Source of the DNA: Palsa-661 sp035535015
Lineage (GTDB): Bacteria > Actinomycetota > Acidimicrobiia > Acidimicrobiales > UBA8190
Assembly (NCBI GenBank): GCA_035535015.1
Contig: DATLQU010000062.1
Location: 1 to 64,000 of the forward strand
Reading direction: 5' to 3'
Length of the DNA stretch: 64,000 bases
Below, piece by piece: positions 9,753 to 19,096 of this stretch. The stretch's first letter is position 1. Each line of letters opens with the position of its first letter. The notes under the pieces are model-generated. The model made no database searches. It worked only from the letters and a program-made list of their open reading frames with translations, and had not been told where the DNA came from. Both the position numbers and the translations under genes were made by a program.

Positions 9753-10310
9753 GTGGGGCTCGAAGACCTGCAGCACAATTTCCTCACCGGCCGGCTCGAG
9801 GACCTGGTCAAGTGGTCACGTCGCAACTCGGTCTGGCCCGTCACCTTCGGCCTGGCCTGCTGTGCCATCGAGATGATGGCTGTCGGCACCGCCGACTACG
9901 ACATCTCCCGCTTCGGCATGGAGGTCTTCCGGGCCTCGCCCCGCCAGGCCGACCTCATGATCGTGGCCGGTCGGGTCTCGCAGAAGATGGCCCCCGTCCT
10001 GCGCCAGGTCTACGACCAGATGATGGAACCCAAGTGGGTCATCTCCATGGGCGTCTGCGCCTCGACCGGTGGCATGTTCAACAACTACGCCATCGTCCAG
10101 GGTGTCGACCAGATCGTCCCCGTCGACGTCTACGCCCCCGGCTGCCCCCCCAGCCCCGAGACCCTCCTCCACACCATCCTCACCCTCCACGAGAAGATCC
10201 GGACCGGCGAGATCACCCAGCGCCGCTCCGCCGCCGCCGCCCGCTCCCGCCAGATCCCGGGCTGGACCCCCGAACGCCCCGACGACGTCCGCGTGGCCAC
10301 CCCCCGATGA
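9753..10310 (+). CDS. nuoB: NADH-quinone oxidoreductase subunit B
   Basis: 185-residue peripheral-arm subunit that holds the terminal cluster N2, the electron donor to quinone. The four ligands are visible: the CC pair in FGLACCAIEMM, Cys in GVCASTGGMF, and Cys in APGCPPSPE. It starts with GTG 15 nt after nuoA. Its stop overlaps the nuoC start (ATGA). Confidence 0.96.
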   Translation: MGLEDLQHNFLTGRLEDLVKWSRRNSVWPVTFGLACCAIEMMAVGTADYDISRFGMEVFRASPRQADLMIVAGRVSQKMAPVLRQVYDQMMEPKWVISMGVCASTGGMFNNYAIVQGVDQIVPVDVYAPGCPPSPETLLHTILTLHEKIRTGEITQRRSAAAARSRQIPGWTPERPDDVRVATPR

Positions 10311-10789
10311 CCCCCGACACCGTGAGCCCCGTACCGGGTGGTGTCTCCACCGGTCAGGACGTCGTCTTCGCGTCGGTCGACCGCTACCACGAGACGGTGA
10401 GCGCCCATAAGACGGACGGCTTCGCCATGCTGGCCGACCTGACGGCCGTCGACTATCTCGTCCACCCCGGCCGGACCCTTCCCGACGGCGTCGTCCCCGA
10501 ACGCTTCGAAGTGGTGGCCAACCTTCTCTCGCTCTCCGCCGCCCGGCGCCTCCGGGTCCGGGTCCAGGTGCCCGAGAACGCGGCGGTCATCGCTTCCCTC
10601 TGGGACCTCTACCCCGGGGCCGAGGCCATGGAGCGCGAGGTCTTCGACATGTTCGGCATCCGCTTCACCGGCCATCCCGATCTGACCCGGATCCTGATGC
10701 CCGAGGACTGGGAGGGTTACCCGCTGCGCAAGGACTACGGCATCGGCCGGGTCCCCGTGCAATTCAAAGAGTCACCGGGGCCCCGATGA
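10307..10789 (+). CDS. nuoC: NADH-quinone oxidoreductase subunit C
   Basis: 160-residue peripheral-arm subunit (30 kDa family). The signature EREVFDMFGIRFTGHPDL and the following ILMPEDWEGYPLRKDY are complete. The start is set by the ATGA overlap with the nuoB stop, and its own stop overlaps the nuoD start in the same way. It is separate from nuoD, unlike the fused nuoCD of enterobacteria. Confidence 0.95.
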   Translation: MTPDTVSPVPGGVSTGQDVVFASVDRYHETVSAHKTDGFAMLADLTAVDYLVHPGRTLPDGVVPERFEVVANLLSLSAARRLRVRVQVPENAAVIASLWDLYPGAEAMEREVFDMFGIRFTGHPDLTRILMPEDWEGYPLRKDYGIGRVPVQFKESPGPR

Positions 10790-12168
10790 CGGCCGACCGG
10801 ACACCGGGTGCCGAAGAGCCACCGAGGGTGGACCTCACCACCCAGGAGGGCCTGATCGGCGAGACCGAGGAGGGCGGCCAGCAACTGCTGCCCCGTCCGC
10901 AGACCGCCCCCGGGGAGCTGGCCCGCGAGCGGGGGTCGGTGCTCCGGCTTCCCGAGGACACGCCCGCCGGCGATCCCTCGGACATCGATCTCGAGGCTCC
11001 CGACGACGAGACCATGATCATCAACTTCGGGCCCCAGCACCCGTCGACCCACGGGGTGCTCCGGCTGATGATGGAACTCGACGGCGAGACCGTCCTGCGC
11101 ACCAAGCCGGTGATCGGCTACCTCCACACCGGCATGGAGAAGACGGGGGAGGAGCTCACCTACCAGCAGGGGGCGACCAACGTCACCCGGATGGACTATC
11201 TCTCGCCGCTCACCAACGAGCTCGTCTTCTCCATGGCCGCCGAAGCCCTCCTCGGCATCGAGATTCCGCCCCGGGCCGTCTGGATCCGGATGCTGCTGGC
11301 CGAGATGCAGCGGGTGGCCTCGCATCTGATGTGGTTGGCCACCAACGGCATGGACCTCGGCTCCACCACCATGATGATCTTCGGCTTCCGCGAGCGCGAG
11401 ATGGTCCTCGGCTTCTTCGAGAAGACGACCGGCGTGCGGATGAACCACAACTTCATCCGTCCCGGCGGCACCGCCGCCGATCTGCCCGACGGCTGGGAGG
11501 ACGACGTCCTGGTCATCATCGACACCATCGACGCCCGGCTCGAGGACTACGACCAGCTGCTCACCGGTCAGCCCATCTTCCGCGAACGGACCGAGGGCGT
11601 CGGGGCCCTGACGGCCGAGGAGGCACTGGCCCTGTCGGCCACCGGCCCCATCCTCCGTTCCACCGGCATCGCCTGGGACCTCCGTCGGACCATGCCCTAC
11701 CTGAAGTACGACGAGCTCGACTTCGACGTCATCGTCGGCACCTATGGCGACAACTTCGACCGCTACGCCATCCGCTTCAACGAAGTCCGCGAGTCGATCA
11801 AGATCATCCGCCAGGTCCTCGACCGGATGCCCGCCGGCGACTATCGCGTCCAGGACAAGAAGGTCACCCCGCCACCTCGCGCCCGGATCGACGAATCCAT
11901 GGAAGCCCTCATCCACCACTTCAAGATCTTCACCGAGGGCTTCAAGGTGCCCGAGGGCGAGGTCTACACGGCCATCGAGTCACCCCGGGGCGAGATCGCC
12001 TGCTACATGGTCTCCGACGGTTCGGCCAAGCCCTACCGGATGCACATCCGCGGCCCCTCCTTCGTGAACATGCAGTCCCTTCCCGTGATGCTCCGCGGTG
12101 GGCTGGTGGCCGACGCCATCGCCACCACCTCGTCGGTCGACCCCGTCATGGGGGAGTCCGACCGATGA
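10786..12168 (+). CDS. nuoD: NADH-quinone oxidoreductase subunit D
   Basis: 460-residue 49-kDa subunit that forms the quinone pocket with NuoB. The core begins near residue 75 with MIINFGPQHPSTHGVLRL, containing the quinone-site HPSTHG, and continues with GYLHTGMEKTGE. The first 75 residues are a charged extension, longer than in E. coli or Thermus. The ATGA start overlaps nuoC. The last codons form the first copy of an 18-bp repeat that continues into the gap before nuoE. Confidence 0.95.
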   Translation: MTADRTPGAEEPPRVDLTTQEGLIGETEEGGQQLLPRPQTAPGELARERGSVLRLPEDTPAGDPSDIDLEAPDDETMIINFGPQHPSTHGVLRLMMELDGETVLRTKPVIGYLHTGMEKTGEELTYQQGATNVTRMDYLSPLTNELVFSMAAEALLGIEIPPRAVWIRMLLAEMQRVASHLMWLATNGMDLGSTTMMIFGFREREMVLGFFEKTTGVRMNHNFIRPGGTAADLPDGWEDDVLVIIDTIDARLEDYDQLLTGQPIFRERTEGVGALTAEEALALSATGPILRSTGIAWDLRRTMPYLKYDELDFDVIVGTYGDNFDRYAIRFNEVRESIKIIRQVLDRMPAGDYRVQDKKVTPPPRARIDESMEALIHHFKIFTEGFKVPEGEVYTAIESPRGEIACYMVSDGSAKPYRMHIRGPSFVNMQSLPVMLRGGLVADAIATTSSVDPVMGESDR

Positions 12169-12238
12169 CCCAAGTCCGACCGATGACCCAAGTCCCACCG
12201 ATGAGGGAGTCCGGCCGATGAAGGAGCGCGGCCGGTGA
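12151..12238 (+). repeat. five-copy 17/18-bp stop-start repeat between nuoD and nuoE
   Basis: Copies lie at 12151-12168, 12169-12186, 12187-12204, 12205-12221 and 12222-12238. The consensus is a purine-rich start, then GTCCGACCGATGA. Copy 1 is the 3' end of nuoD with its ATGA, and copy 5 holds AGGAG plus the nuoE GTGA. Every copy therefore carries a start and stop codon, and copies 1, 4 and 5 carry a ribosome-binding-site-like GGAG. It looks like an expanded translational-coupling junction. Confidence 0.85.
12165..12221 (+). CDS. possible 18-aa coupling minigene
   Basis: The ATGA of the nuoD stop opens a reading frame of 18 codons (M-T-Q-V-R-P repeated, ending RESGR) that closes at TGA 12219-12221, 13 nt before the nuoE GTG. 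GGGGAG lies just upstream at 12151-12156. It may carry ribosomes across the repeat to nuoE, or be a mere by-product of it. No homologue is known to me. Confidence 0.25.
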   Translation: MTQVRPMTQVPPMRESGR

Positions 12239-12873
12239 CGCAGGCGCATCTGGCTCCCGAGGTGATGGCGCGCGCCCGGGAGATCGTGGCGCTGTACCCG
12301 CATCCGCGTTCGGCGCTGATCCCGTTGTGCCATCTGGCCCAGGAACACGACGGTTGGCTGCGTCCGGAGGCCATGGTCGAGATCGCCGAGCTGGTGGGGA
12401 TCACGCCGGCCGAGGTGCTCGGGACGGCCACCTTCTACGACATGCTCCACACCGACGAGGTGGGCCGGTACGTGGTGACGGTGTGCACCAATATCGCCTG
12501 CATGCTGCGCGGCGCCTACGAACTGCTGGAGCACGCCGAACAGTCGCTCGGCATCCGGACCGGTTCCACTTCGGCCGACGGCAGCTTCACCCTGGAGGAC
12601 GCCGAGTGCCTGGCCGACTGCGGCCGGGCCCCGTGCCTGCAGGTGAACCACCGCTTCTTCGGCGACGTGACCCACGAGGACTTCGACCGGATCGTGGACG
12701 ACCTGCGGGCGGGACGGCTGGCCGACGAGGTCCCCCCCCACGGCACCCTGGTCCGGGTCCGGCGCGACGGCGGGCTGCGGGTCGACGCCGAGACGGTGGG
12801 CAGCGAGCGGCGGGCCACGGCGGCGGCCATGGCCGAACGGGCCGCCGCCTCCGAGTCGAAGGGGGCGGGCTGA
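12235..12873 (+). CDS. nuoE: NADH-quinone oxidoreductase subunit E
   Basis: 212-residue thioredoxin-like 24-kDa subunit with the [2Fe-2S] cluster N1a. The ligands appear as CTNIAC and AECLADCGRAPC (first Cys of the second pair in ECLADC). The N-terminal three-helix part contains GITPAEVLGTATFYDM, typical of the family. The C-terminal 45 residues are an Arg/Ala-rich extension. The GTG follows AGGAG at 12222-12226. The stop overlaps nuoF (TGATG). Confidence 0.95.
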   Translation: MTQAHLAPEVMARAREIVALYPHPRSALIPLCHLAQEHDGWLRPEAMVEIAELVGITPAEVLGTATFYDMLHTDEVGRYVVTVCTNIACMLRGAYELLEHAEQSLGIRTGSTSADGSFTLEDAECLADCGRAPCLQVNHRFFGDVTHEDFDRIVDDLRAGRLADEVPPHGTLVRVRRDGGLRVDAETVGSERRATAAAMAERAAASESKGAG

Positions 12874-14192
12874 TGGCCGTCACCGACGCCCCGCGTATCG
12901 TGACCTCGCGGCTGGCCTACGACGATTCCCACACCCTCGAGCGCTACCTGGCCACCGGGGGCTACGAAGGTCTGCGCAAGGCCTTGACCATGACGCCCGA
13001 AGCGGTGGCCGCCGAGGTGGACGCCGTCAGCCTGCTCGGCCGCGGGGGAGCGGGCTTCCCGGCCGGCCGGAAGTGGTCGATGTTGCGCAAGGCGCCGACC
13101 AGTTATCTGGTGGTGAACGGCGACGAGAGCGAGCCGGCCACCTTCAAGGACCATCTACTCGTCGAGCGCGACCCGCACCAACTGGTCGAGGGCGTGCTGA
13201 TCGCCTGTTACGCGCTGCAGGTGACCACGGCCTTCATCTACATCCGCGGCGAATTCGCCCTGGGCCTCGAACGGGTGACCGGGGCCCTCAACGACGCCTA
13301 CGGTCACGGGGCCGTGGGCCGGGACATCTTCGGCTCGGGCTTCTCCATCGACGTCGTCGTCCACCCCGGTGCCGGCGCCTACATCTGCGGCGAGGAGACG
13401 GCGCTGCTCGAGAGCCTGGAGGGAAAGCGCGGCTTCCCCCGGATCAAGCCGCCCTACTTCCCGGCCGCCATCGGCCTCTACGGGGAGCCGACGGTGGTGA
13501 ACAACGTGGAGACCCTGTCCAACCTGCCCTGGGTGCTGGTGAACGGCGCCGCCGCTTTCACCGCCCTCGGGGAGGGCCGGTCGACGGGGACCCGGCTGTT
13601 CGCCCTGGCCGGCCACGTCCGGAACCCCGGGGTCTACGAGGTGGAGATGGTGAAGACCACCTTCCGGGACCTCATCCACGCGCCGGTCCTCGGCGGGGGG
13701 ATCCCCGGGGGTCGGGAGCTGAAGGCCTTCATCCCCGGCGGGGCCTCGGCCCCCTGGTTCGGCCCCGACCAGGTCGACCTGCCCCTGGGCCAGGACGAGG
13801 TGGGGGCGGCCGGCTCCATGCTCGGCTCCGGGTCGGTGGTGGTGATGGACGACGCCACCTGCGTGGTCCGGGCCGCCTGGCGGATCACCCGGTTCTTCTG
13901 GCGGGAGTCCTGCGGCCAGTGCACCCCCTGCCGGGAGGGCAGCGGCTGGCTGGAGAAGATCCTGCGCCGGATCGAGGACGGCGAGGGCCGGCACGGCGAC
14001 CTCGACCTGCTGATGGACATCTCCGACAACCTGGCCCCCGGGGTGTCCTGGCCCCCGCAGCAGACGACCATCTGCGTGCTCGGGCCCTCCATCCCCTCCT
14101 CCATCGCCTCGGCCATCCGGATGTTCCGCGACGAGTTCCTGGTCCACATCAAGGACGGGGCCTGCCCCTTCGGATCGGCGCCCCATGGCTGA
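12873..14192 (+). CDS. nuoF: NADH-quinone oxidoreductase subunit F
   Basis: 439-residue 51-kDa subunit that binds NADH and FMN and passes electrons to the N3 cluster. Visible are the NADH/FMN loop GRGGAGFPAGRKW, the segment NGDESEPATFKDH, ICGEETALLESLEG, and the [4Fe-4S] motif ESCGQCTPCREG with the fourth Cys in TICVLGPS. The ATG overlaps the nuoE stop by one base, and the end overlaps nuoG by 8 nt. Confidence 0.96.
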   Translation: MAVTDAPRIVTSRLAYDDSHTLERYLATGGYEGLRKALTMTPEAVAAEVDAVSLLGRGGAGFPAGRKWSMLRKAPTSYLVVNGDESEPATFKDHLLVERDPHQLVEGVLIACYALQVTTAFIYIRGEFALGLERVTGALNDAYGHGAVGRDIFGSGFSIDVVVHPGAGAYICGEETALLESLEGKRGFPRIKPPYFPAAIGLYGEPTVVNNVETLSNLPWVLVNGAAAFTALGEGRSTGTRLFALAGHVRNPGVYEVEMVKTTFRDLIHAPVLGGGIPGGRELKAFIPGGASAPWFGPDQVDLPLGQDEVGAAGSMLGSGSVVVMDDATCVVRAAWRITRFFWRESCGQCTPCREGSGWLEKILRRIEDGEGRHGDLDLLMDISDNLAPGVSWPPQQTTICVLGPSIPSSIASAIRMFRDEFLVHIKDGACPFGSAPHG

Positions 14193-17013
14193 CCCGGTCG
14201 TCACCTCCCACCACGCCATCGCCCCCCACGCCGAGGCCGGGGCCACGGTGGAGATGACCATCGACGGCCGGGCCGTGGTGGCCGGGGCGGGGGAGTTCCT
14301 GATCGCCGCGGCCGAGCGGGCCGGGGTCTTCATCCCCCGGTTCTGCTACCACCCCCGGTTGCGGTCGGTGGGGATGTGCCGGATGTGCCTGGTCGAGGTG
14401 TCCGGTCCCCGGGGGGCGACGCTGCAGCCGGCCTGCTACGTGGCCGTGGCCGAGGGCATGGAGGTGGTGACCACCTCGGAGAAGGTGAAGAAGGCCCAGG
14501 ACGGGGTGCTCGAGCTGCTCCTCGTGAACCACCCCCTCGACTGCCCCGTCTGCGACAAGGGCGGCGAGTGCCCCCTGCAGGACCAGGTCCTCGCCTACGG
14601 ACCGGGGGAGAGCCGGTTCCTGGAGGAGAAGCGGCACTGGGCCAAGCCCACGCCGATCTCCGAGCTGGTGCTGCTCGACCGGGAGCGCTGTATCCAGTGC
14701 GGCCGGTGCGTCCGGTTCGCCAACGAGGTGGCGGGGGAGGCCCAGATCGACTTCCTGGGCCGGGGCGACGCCGTCGAGGTGAACGTCTTCGAGGGCGAGG
14801 CCTTCTCCTCCTACTTCTCGGGCAACACCGTCCAGATCTGCCCGGTGGGGGCCCTGACCGCCACCCCCTACCGCTTCACGGCCCGGCCCTGGGACCTCGA
14901 CCAGGTCGAGTCGACCTGCACCCTGTGCGCCTTCGGCTGCCGGGCGGCCGTCCAGTCGTCGGCCAACCGGCTCACCCGGCTGCTCGGGATGGACTCGGAT
15001 CCGGTCAACCAGTCCTGGCTGTGCGACAAGGGCCGGTTCGCTTCCGAAGCGGTGAACGCCGAGAGCCGGCTGACCGAACCGCTGATCCGCCGCAACGACG
15101 TCCTCGAGCCGGCGTCGTGGGCCGAGGCGCTCAGCCTGGTGGCCTCCCGGCTGGCCGAGGTCCGGTCGGGGGCGGGGCCGGCCGCCATCGCCATGATCGG
15201 CGGGGCCCGGCTGACCAACGAGGACGCCTACGCCTGGGCCAAGCTGGCCAAGGGCGTGATCGGCACCGACTCGGTCGACGCCCAGCTCGGCGACGGCCTG
15301 CCGGCCGAGGTGATGGCGGCGCTGCCCCGGGCCACCATCGACGAGGCCTGCGCGGCCCGCTGCCTGGTGGTGCTGGCCGGTGATCTGCGCGAGGAACTGC
15401 CGGTGCTCTTCCTCCGGGTGCGCGGCGCGGCGGTCGAGAATGACCTGGCCGTGGTGGAGCTGACGCCGCAGTCGAGCGCTCTGACCGGGTACGCCACGGC
15501 CTCTTTGACCTACCGGCCGGGCCAGGCGGCCGAGTTGGTCCGCGCGCTGGCCGGCGGGGGTGACGACGTCGGCAGCGGCGGGGCCGACGGCCCGGCCACG
15601 GTGGAGCCGTCGGTCTGGGCGGCGGCGGCGACGGCGCTCGGCCGGGCCGGCAGCGACGGTGACGGGGTGGTGGTGATCCTGGGCCGGCCGTCATTGGCCG
15701 AGGACGGCGCCCTGGTGGCCGAGGCGGCGGCGGCGATGGCCGAGGCCTGGCCGGCGGCCCGCTTCCTGCCGGCGCTGCGCCGGGGGAACGTGATGGGGGC
15801 CATCGACATGGGCCTGGCCCCGGGCCTGCTGCCCGGCCGGGTGTCGCTCGAGGACGGCCGGGCCTGGTTCGAGGCGCACTGGGGTTCGGTGCCGACCGAC
15901 ACAGGACGCGATGCGGCCGGCATCCTGACCGGACTGGCCGATGGCAGCATGGCGGCGCTGATGATGGTGGGCGCCGATCCGCTGTCCGACTTCCCCGACC
16001 GGACGCTGGCCGAGGAGGCGCTCGAGGGCGCCGGCTTCGTGGTGGCGGTGGACGGCTTCCTGTCGGCCTCGGCCGCCCGGGCCGACGTGGTGCTCCCCGC
16101 CTCCATCGTCCACGAGCGGGCCGGGACGACCACCAACATCGAGGGCCGGGTGACCCGGTTGGGTCAGAAGCTGGTGGCCCCCGGTCAGTGCTGGCCCGAC
16201 TGGATGATCGCCTCCGAACTGGCCGCCCGTCTGGGCGGGGAGCTCGGGCTGGGCAGCGTCACCGAGATCTGGGACGAGATCGAGCGGCTGGCGGCCTCGC
16301 ACCGGGGGATCACCCGGTCGGTCCTCGACGCCCCAACGGCTCGCGACGGCATCATCGCCCCCTTGGCGACGTCGCCCGTCTCGCTCTCGCGTCGACTCTC
16401 GCCCGAGCCTTTCGACCCCATGGCCACCCCCGGCATCGAGTCGGTCGAGGCCCAGGGCGCGCCCCCCCGGTCGGGAGGGGCCGAGTCCTCGAGCGCCGAG
16501 GCCGCCGCCGGCCATGGGGCGGCCGGCAACGGGGCCGGCGGTAACGGGGCCGGCGGTAACGGGGCCGGCGGCAACGGGGCCGGCGGTAACGGGGCCGGCG
16601 GTGCGGTGACGGCGCCGGCGCGCCTGCGGTGGCCGCAACCGGTGGTGGCGCCGAGCGTGCCGGCCGTCGACAGCTACTCGGTGCGGCTGGTGTCGGGCCG
16701 GCGGCTGTACGACGGCGGGGTGCTGGTCGGGGTGGGCGAGGCTTTGGCCGCCCTGGTGGCGCCGGCCACGGTGCGGGCCCACCCCCACGACCTCGAGAAG
16801 CTCGGGGTGGGCGCCGGTGACCGGGTGCGGCTGCGAACGGGCCGCGGCGACGTGGTGCTGGCCGCCGCGCTGGACGAGAGGTTGCCGCGGGGTGTGGTCT
16901 CGATCGACTTCAATCTCGCCACCGACGGCCTGGTGGCCGACGGACGGCCGGCTGCTTCGGTGCTGATCGACAGCCGGCAGGCCGTGGTCGACGTACGGAT
17001 GGAGACGCCGTGA
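14185..17013 (+). CDS. nuoG: NADH-quinone oxidoreductase subunit G
   Basis: 942-residue 75-kDa subunit. Residues C54, C65, C68 and C84 bind [2Fe-2S]. CPVCDKGGECPLQ and the His-Cys-rich region follow, then CIQCGRCVRFANEV for a [4Fe-4S] cluster. CTLCAFGC opens the molybdopterin-oxidoreductase-like domain, which is structural in complex I. Near residues 782-806 a five-fold GGNGA insert separates this domain from a C-terminal beta-barrel domain of the MopB type. The start overlaps nuoF (ATGGCTGA) and the end overlaps nuoH (GTGA). Confidence 0.95.
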   Translation: MADPVVTSHHAIAPHAEAGATVEMTIDGRAVVAGAGEFLIAAAERAGVFIPRFCYHPRLRSVGMCRMCLVEVSGPRGATLQPACYVAVAEGMEVVTTSEKVKKAQDGVLELLLVNHPLDCPVCDKGGECPLQDQVLAYGPGESRFLEEKRHWAKPTPISELVLLDRERCIQCGRCVRFANEVAGEAQIDFLGRGDAVEVNVFEGEAFSSYFSGNTVQICPVGALTATPYRFTARPWDLDQVESTCTLCAFGCRAAVQSSANRLTRLLGMDSDPVNQSWLCDKGRFASEAVNAESRLTEPLIRRNDVLEPASWAEALSLVASRLAEVRSGAGPAAIAMIGGARLTNEDAYAWAKLAKGVIGTDSVDAQLGDGLPAEVMAALPRATIDEACAARCLVVLAGDLREELPVLFLRVRGAAVENDLAVVELTPQSSALTGYATASLTYRPGQAAELVRALAGGGDDVGSGGADGPATVEPSVWAAAATALGRAGSDGDGVVVILGRPSLAEDGALVAEAAAAMAEAWPAARFLPALRRGNVMGAIDMGLAPGLLPGRVSLEDGRAWFEAHWGSVPTDTGRDAAGILTGLADGSMAALMMVGADPLSDFPDRTLAEEALEGAGFVVAVDGFLSASAARADVVLPASIVHERAGTTTNIEGRVTRLGQKLVAPGQCWPDWMIASELAARLGGELGLGSVTEIWDEIERLAASHRGITRSVLDAPTARDGIIAPLATSPVSLSRRLSPEPFDPMATPGIESVEAQGAPPRSGGAESSSAEAAAGHGAAGNGAGGNGAGGNGAGGNGAGGNGAGGAVTAPARLRWPQPVVAPSVPAVDSYSVRLVSGRRLYDGGVLVGVGEALAALVAPATVRAHPHDLEKLGVGAGDRVRLRTGRGDVVLAAALDERLPRGVVSIDFNLATDGLVADGRPAASVLIDSRQAVVDVRMETP
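16528..16602 (+). repeat. five tandem 15-bp repeats inside nuoG
   Basis: AACGGGGCCGGCGGT/C is repeated five times without gaps and encodes NGAGG units. It lies in the linker between the molybdopterin-like and C-terminal domains, so copy changes stay in frame and are probably tolerated. Confidence 0.9.
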
Positions 17014-18290
17014 CGCCGCTGACCGGCCTGATCCGGGTGTTCGCCCTCGGGGACCCGCTGTTCTCCAACGGGGTGCACTGGGCCGAGCTGGCCATCGTGG
17101 CCATAAAGGTGCTGGTGGCCTTCGCCGCCCTGATGGTGTCGGTGATGTTGATGATCTGGTTCGAGCGGAAGGTGATCTCGGACATGCAGGCCCGGATCGG
17201 ACCCAACCGGGCCGGTCCCTGGGGGCTGCTGCAGACGTTGGCCGACGGGACCAAGCTGTTCTTCAAAGAGGACCTGATGCCCGATCAGGCCGACTCGTTC
17301 GTCTTCAAGTTGGCGCCCTACCTGTCGCTGCTGCCGGCGCTCCTGGCCTTCGCCATCGTCCCGGTGGGCGGGATCGTGACCGTGGCCAGCCACACCTTCG
17401 AGCTGCAGGTGGCCGATCCCCCGGTGGGGATCCTGTTCCTGCTGGCCATGTCGTCGGTGTCGGTCTACGGGGTGATGCTGGCCGGCTGGTCGTCGGGATC
17501 GAAGTACCCGCTGCTCGGTTCGGTGCGGGCGTCGGCGCAGATGATCTCCTACGAGGCGGCGCTGGGCATGTCGGTGGTGACGGTGGTGCTGATCGCCGGG
17601 ACGTTGTCCACCCGGGGGATCATCCAGGCCCAGAGCCACACCTTCTTCACCAGTTGGAACCTGATCCGGACCGGCGTGGTGCCGTTCGTGCTGTTCATGA
17701 TCGCCATCACCGCCGAGTTGCAGCGGCCCCCCTTCGACCTGGCCGAGGCGGACAGCGAGTTGGTGGGTGGCTTCCACACCGAGTACGCCTCCCTCCGGTT
17801 CGCCCTGTTCTTCCTGGCCGAGTTCATGAACGTGATCACCATGTCGGCCGTGGTGGTGACGCTCTTCCTCGGTGGTCCCGACGGACCGACGGCACATGTG
17901 GCCGTGCTGTCGTGGCTGATTCCGATCGGCTGGTTCCTGGGAAAGACATTGCTGTTCCTGTTCGTCTACGTCTGGTTGCGAGCAGCTCTGCCCCGGCTGC
18001 GCTACGACCAGTTGATGGATCTGGGCTGGAAGATCCTGATCCCGCTGTCGCTCGGCTGGGTGCTGCTGGTGGCCGCCGTCCTGGTCGGCGGCTGGTGGGG
18101 GGCGGGAATCTTCGGCGCCATGGCCGTCGGCTTCGTGCTGCTGGTGCGGGCCGTGGTGGTGGGGAAGAACCGGGACTCGAACACCGGCCGGCTGATGGCC
18201 GACCGGCCGGCGACCACAGCGGCGGCCGACAGGGGTCCGGGGACCGCCGGCCGGTTCTCGCCCACCGAACCGCGGACGGCGGGACGATGA
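17010..18290 (+). CDS. nuoH: NADH-quinone oxidoreductase subunit H
   Basis: 426-residue membrane subunit at the junction with the peripheral arm, with about eight helices. ERKVISDMQARIGPNRAGP and the quinone-channel loop ELQRPPFDLAEADSELVGG are highly conserved. The start is GTG in a GTGA overlap with nuoG. About 45 polar residues follow the last helix. Its stop overlaps the nuoI ATG. Confidence 0.96.
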   Translation: MTPLTGLIRVFALGDPLFSNGVHWAELAIVAIKVLVAFAALMVSVMLMIWFERKVISDMQARIGPNRAGPWGLLQTLADGTKLFFKEDLMPDQADSFVFKLAPYLSLLPALLAFAIVPVGGIVTVASHTFELQVADPPVGILFLLAMSSVSVYGVMLAGWSSGSKYPLLGSVRASAQMISYEAALGMSVVTVVLIAGTLSTRGIIQAQSHTFFTSWNLIRTGVVPFVLFMIAITAELQRPPFDLAEADSELVGGFHTEYASLRFALFFLAEFMNVITMSAVVVTLFLGGPDGPTAHVAVLSWLIPIGWFLGKTLLFLFVYVWLRAALPRLRYDQLMDLGWKILIPLSLGWVLLVAAVLVGGWWGAGIFGAMAVGFVLLVRAVVVGKNRDSNTGRLMADRPATTAAADRGPGTAGRFSPTEPRTAGR

Positions 18291-19096
18291 GTTTCTGGAC
18301 CTTCTTCGGCGGCTTCAAGGTGTCGCTGCAGCAGATGGCCAAGACGCGGGTGACGTGGCAGTACCCGCTGGAGAAGAAGCCGAAGTCCAACCGTCAGCAC
18401 GGGCGGCACGTCCTGAACCGCTACGAGGACGGGATGGAGAAGTGCATCGGCTGCGAGCTGTGCGCCGGGGTGTGCCCGGCCGACTGCATCTACGTGCGGG
18501 GGGCGGACAACCCGGCCGGCGATCCCGTCTCGCCCGGCGAGCGCTACGGCTTCGTCTACGAGATCAACTACCTGCGGTGCATCCACTGCGACATGTGCGT
18601 GGAGGCCTGCCCGACCGAGGCCATCACCGAGACCAAGCTGTTCGAGTTCTCCTTCACCAACAGAGCCGACGCCATCTACACCAAGACGGAGCTGCTGGTC
18701 GGTGACGACGGCCGGCCGAAGCACATGCCCTGGGAGGACTGGCGTGAAGGCGACGACCTGTTCACCTCGGCCTGGATGCGGGCCACCTCGCCGTCGGGCA
18801 ACGCCGCCTACGAGGGCCAGGTGCAGTGGTCGGGGGAGCTCGGCTACGGCGTGCGCGCTCCCGAGGGCGGACAGAGCGGCAAGCGCGACGACGCCGCCAC
18901 CGGGATCCGCGAGATCCGCGACGTCTTCTCCGCCCATCTCGACGACTGGGAGCGAAACGACGACCAGCGTGGCGCCGAGGGCGTGCGCAACCGGCTGAAG
19001 GCCCATATCGCCCTGCGCAAGGCCAGCATCCGGATCCCCGGGCGGCCCCGGGGCGGCGGCCCCAAGGCGAAGAGCGCGGCCGGGGCGGACCAGTAG
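18287..19096 (+). CDS. nuoI: NADH-quinone oxidoreductase subunit I
   Basis: 269-residue ferredoxin-like subunit carrying clusters N6a and N6b. Both [4Fe-4S] motifs are intact (CIGCELCAGVCPADC and CIHCDMCVEACPTEA). The C-terminal tail is about 90 residues longer than the enterobacterial protein and is charged. The ATG at 18287 overlaps the nuoH stop. Confidence 0.96.
   Translation: MSFWTFFGGFKVSLQQMAKTRVTWQYPLEKKPKSNRQHGRHVLNRYEDGMEKCIGCELCAGVCPADCIYVRGADNPAGDPVSPGERYGFVYEINYLRCIHCDMCVEACPTEAITETKLFEFSFTNRADAIYTKTELLVGDDGRPKHMPWEDWREGDDLFTSAWMRATSPSGNAAYEGQVQWSGELGYGVRAPEGGQSGKRDDAATGIREIRDVFSAHLDDWERNDDQRGAEGVRNRLKAHIALRKASIRIPGRPRGGGPKAKSAAGADQ

Noticed and set aside
16528..16602. Possible CRISPR-like array
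   Set aside because: The repeats touch each other without spacers and code in frame inside nuoG. The same holds for 44852-44911 in the helicase gene.
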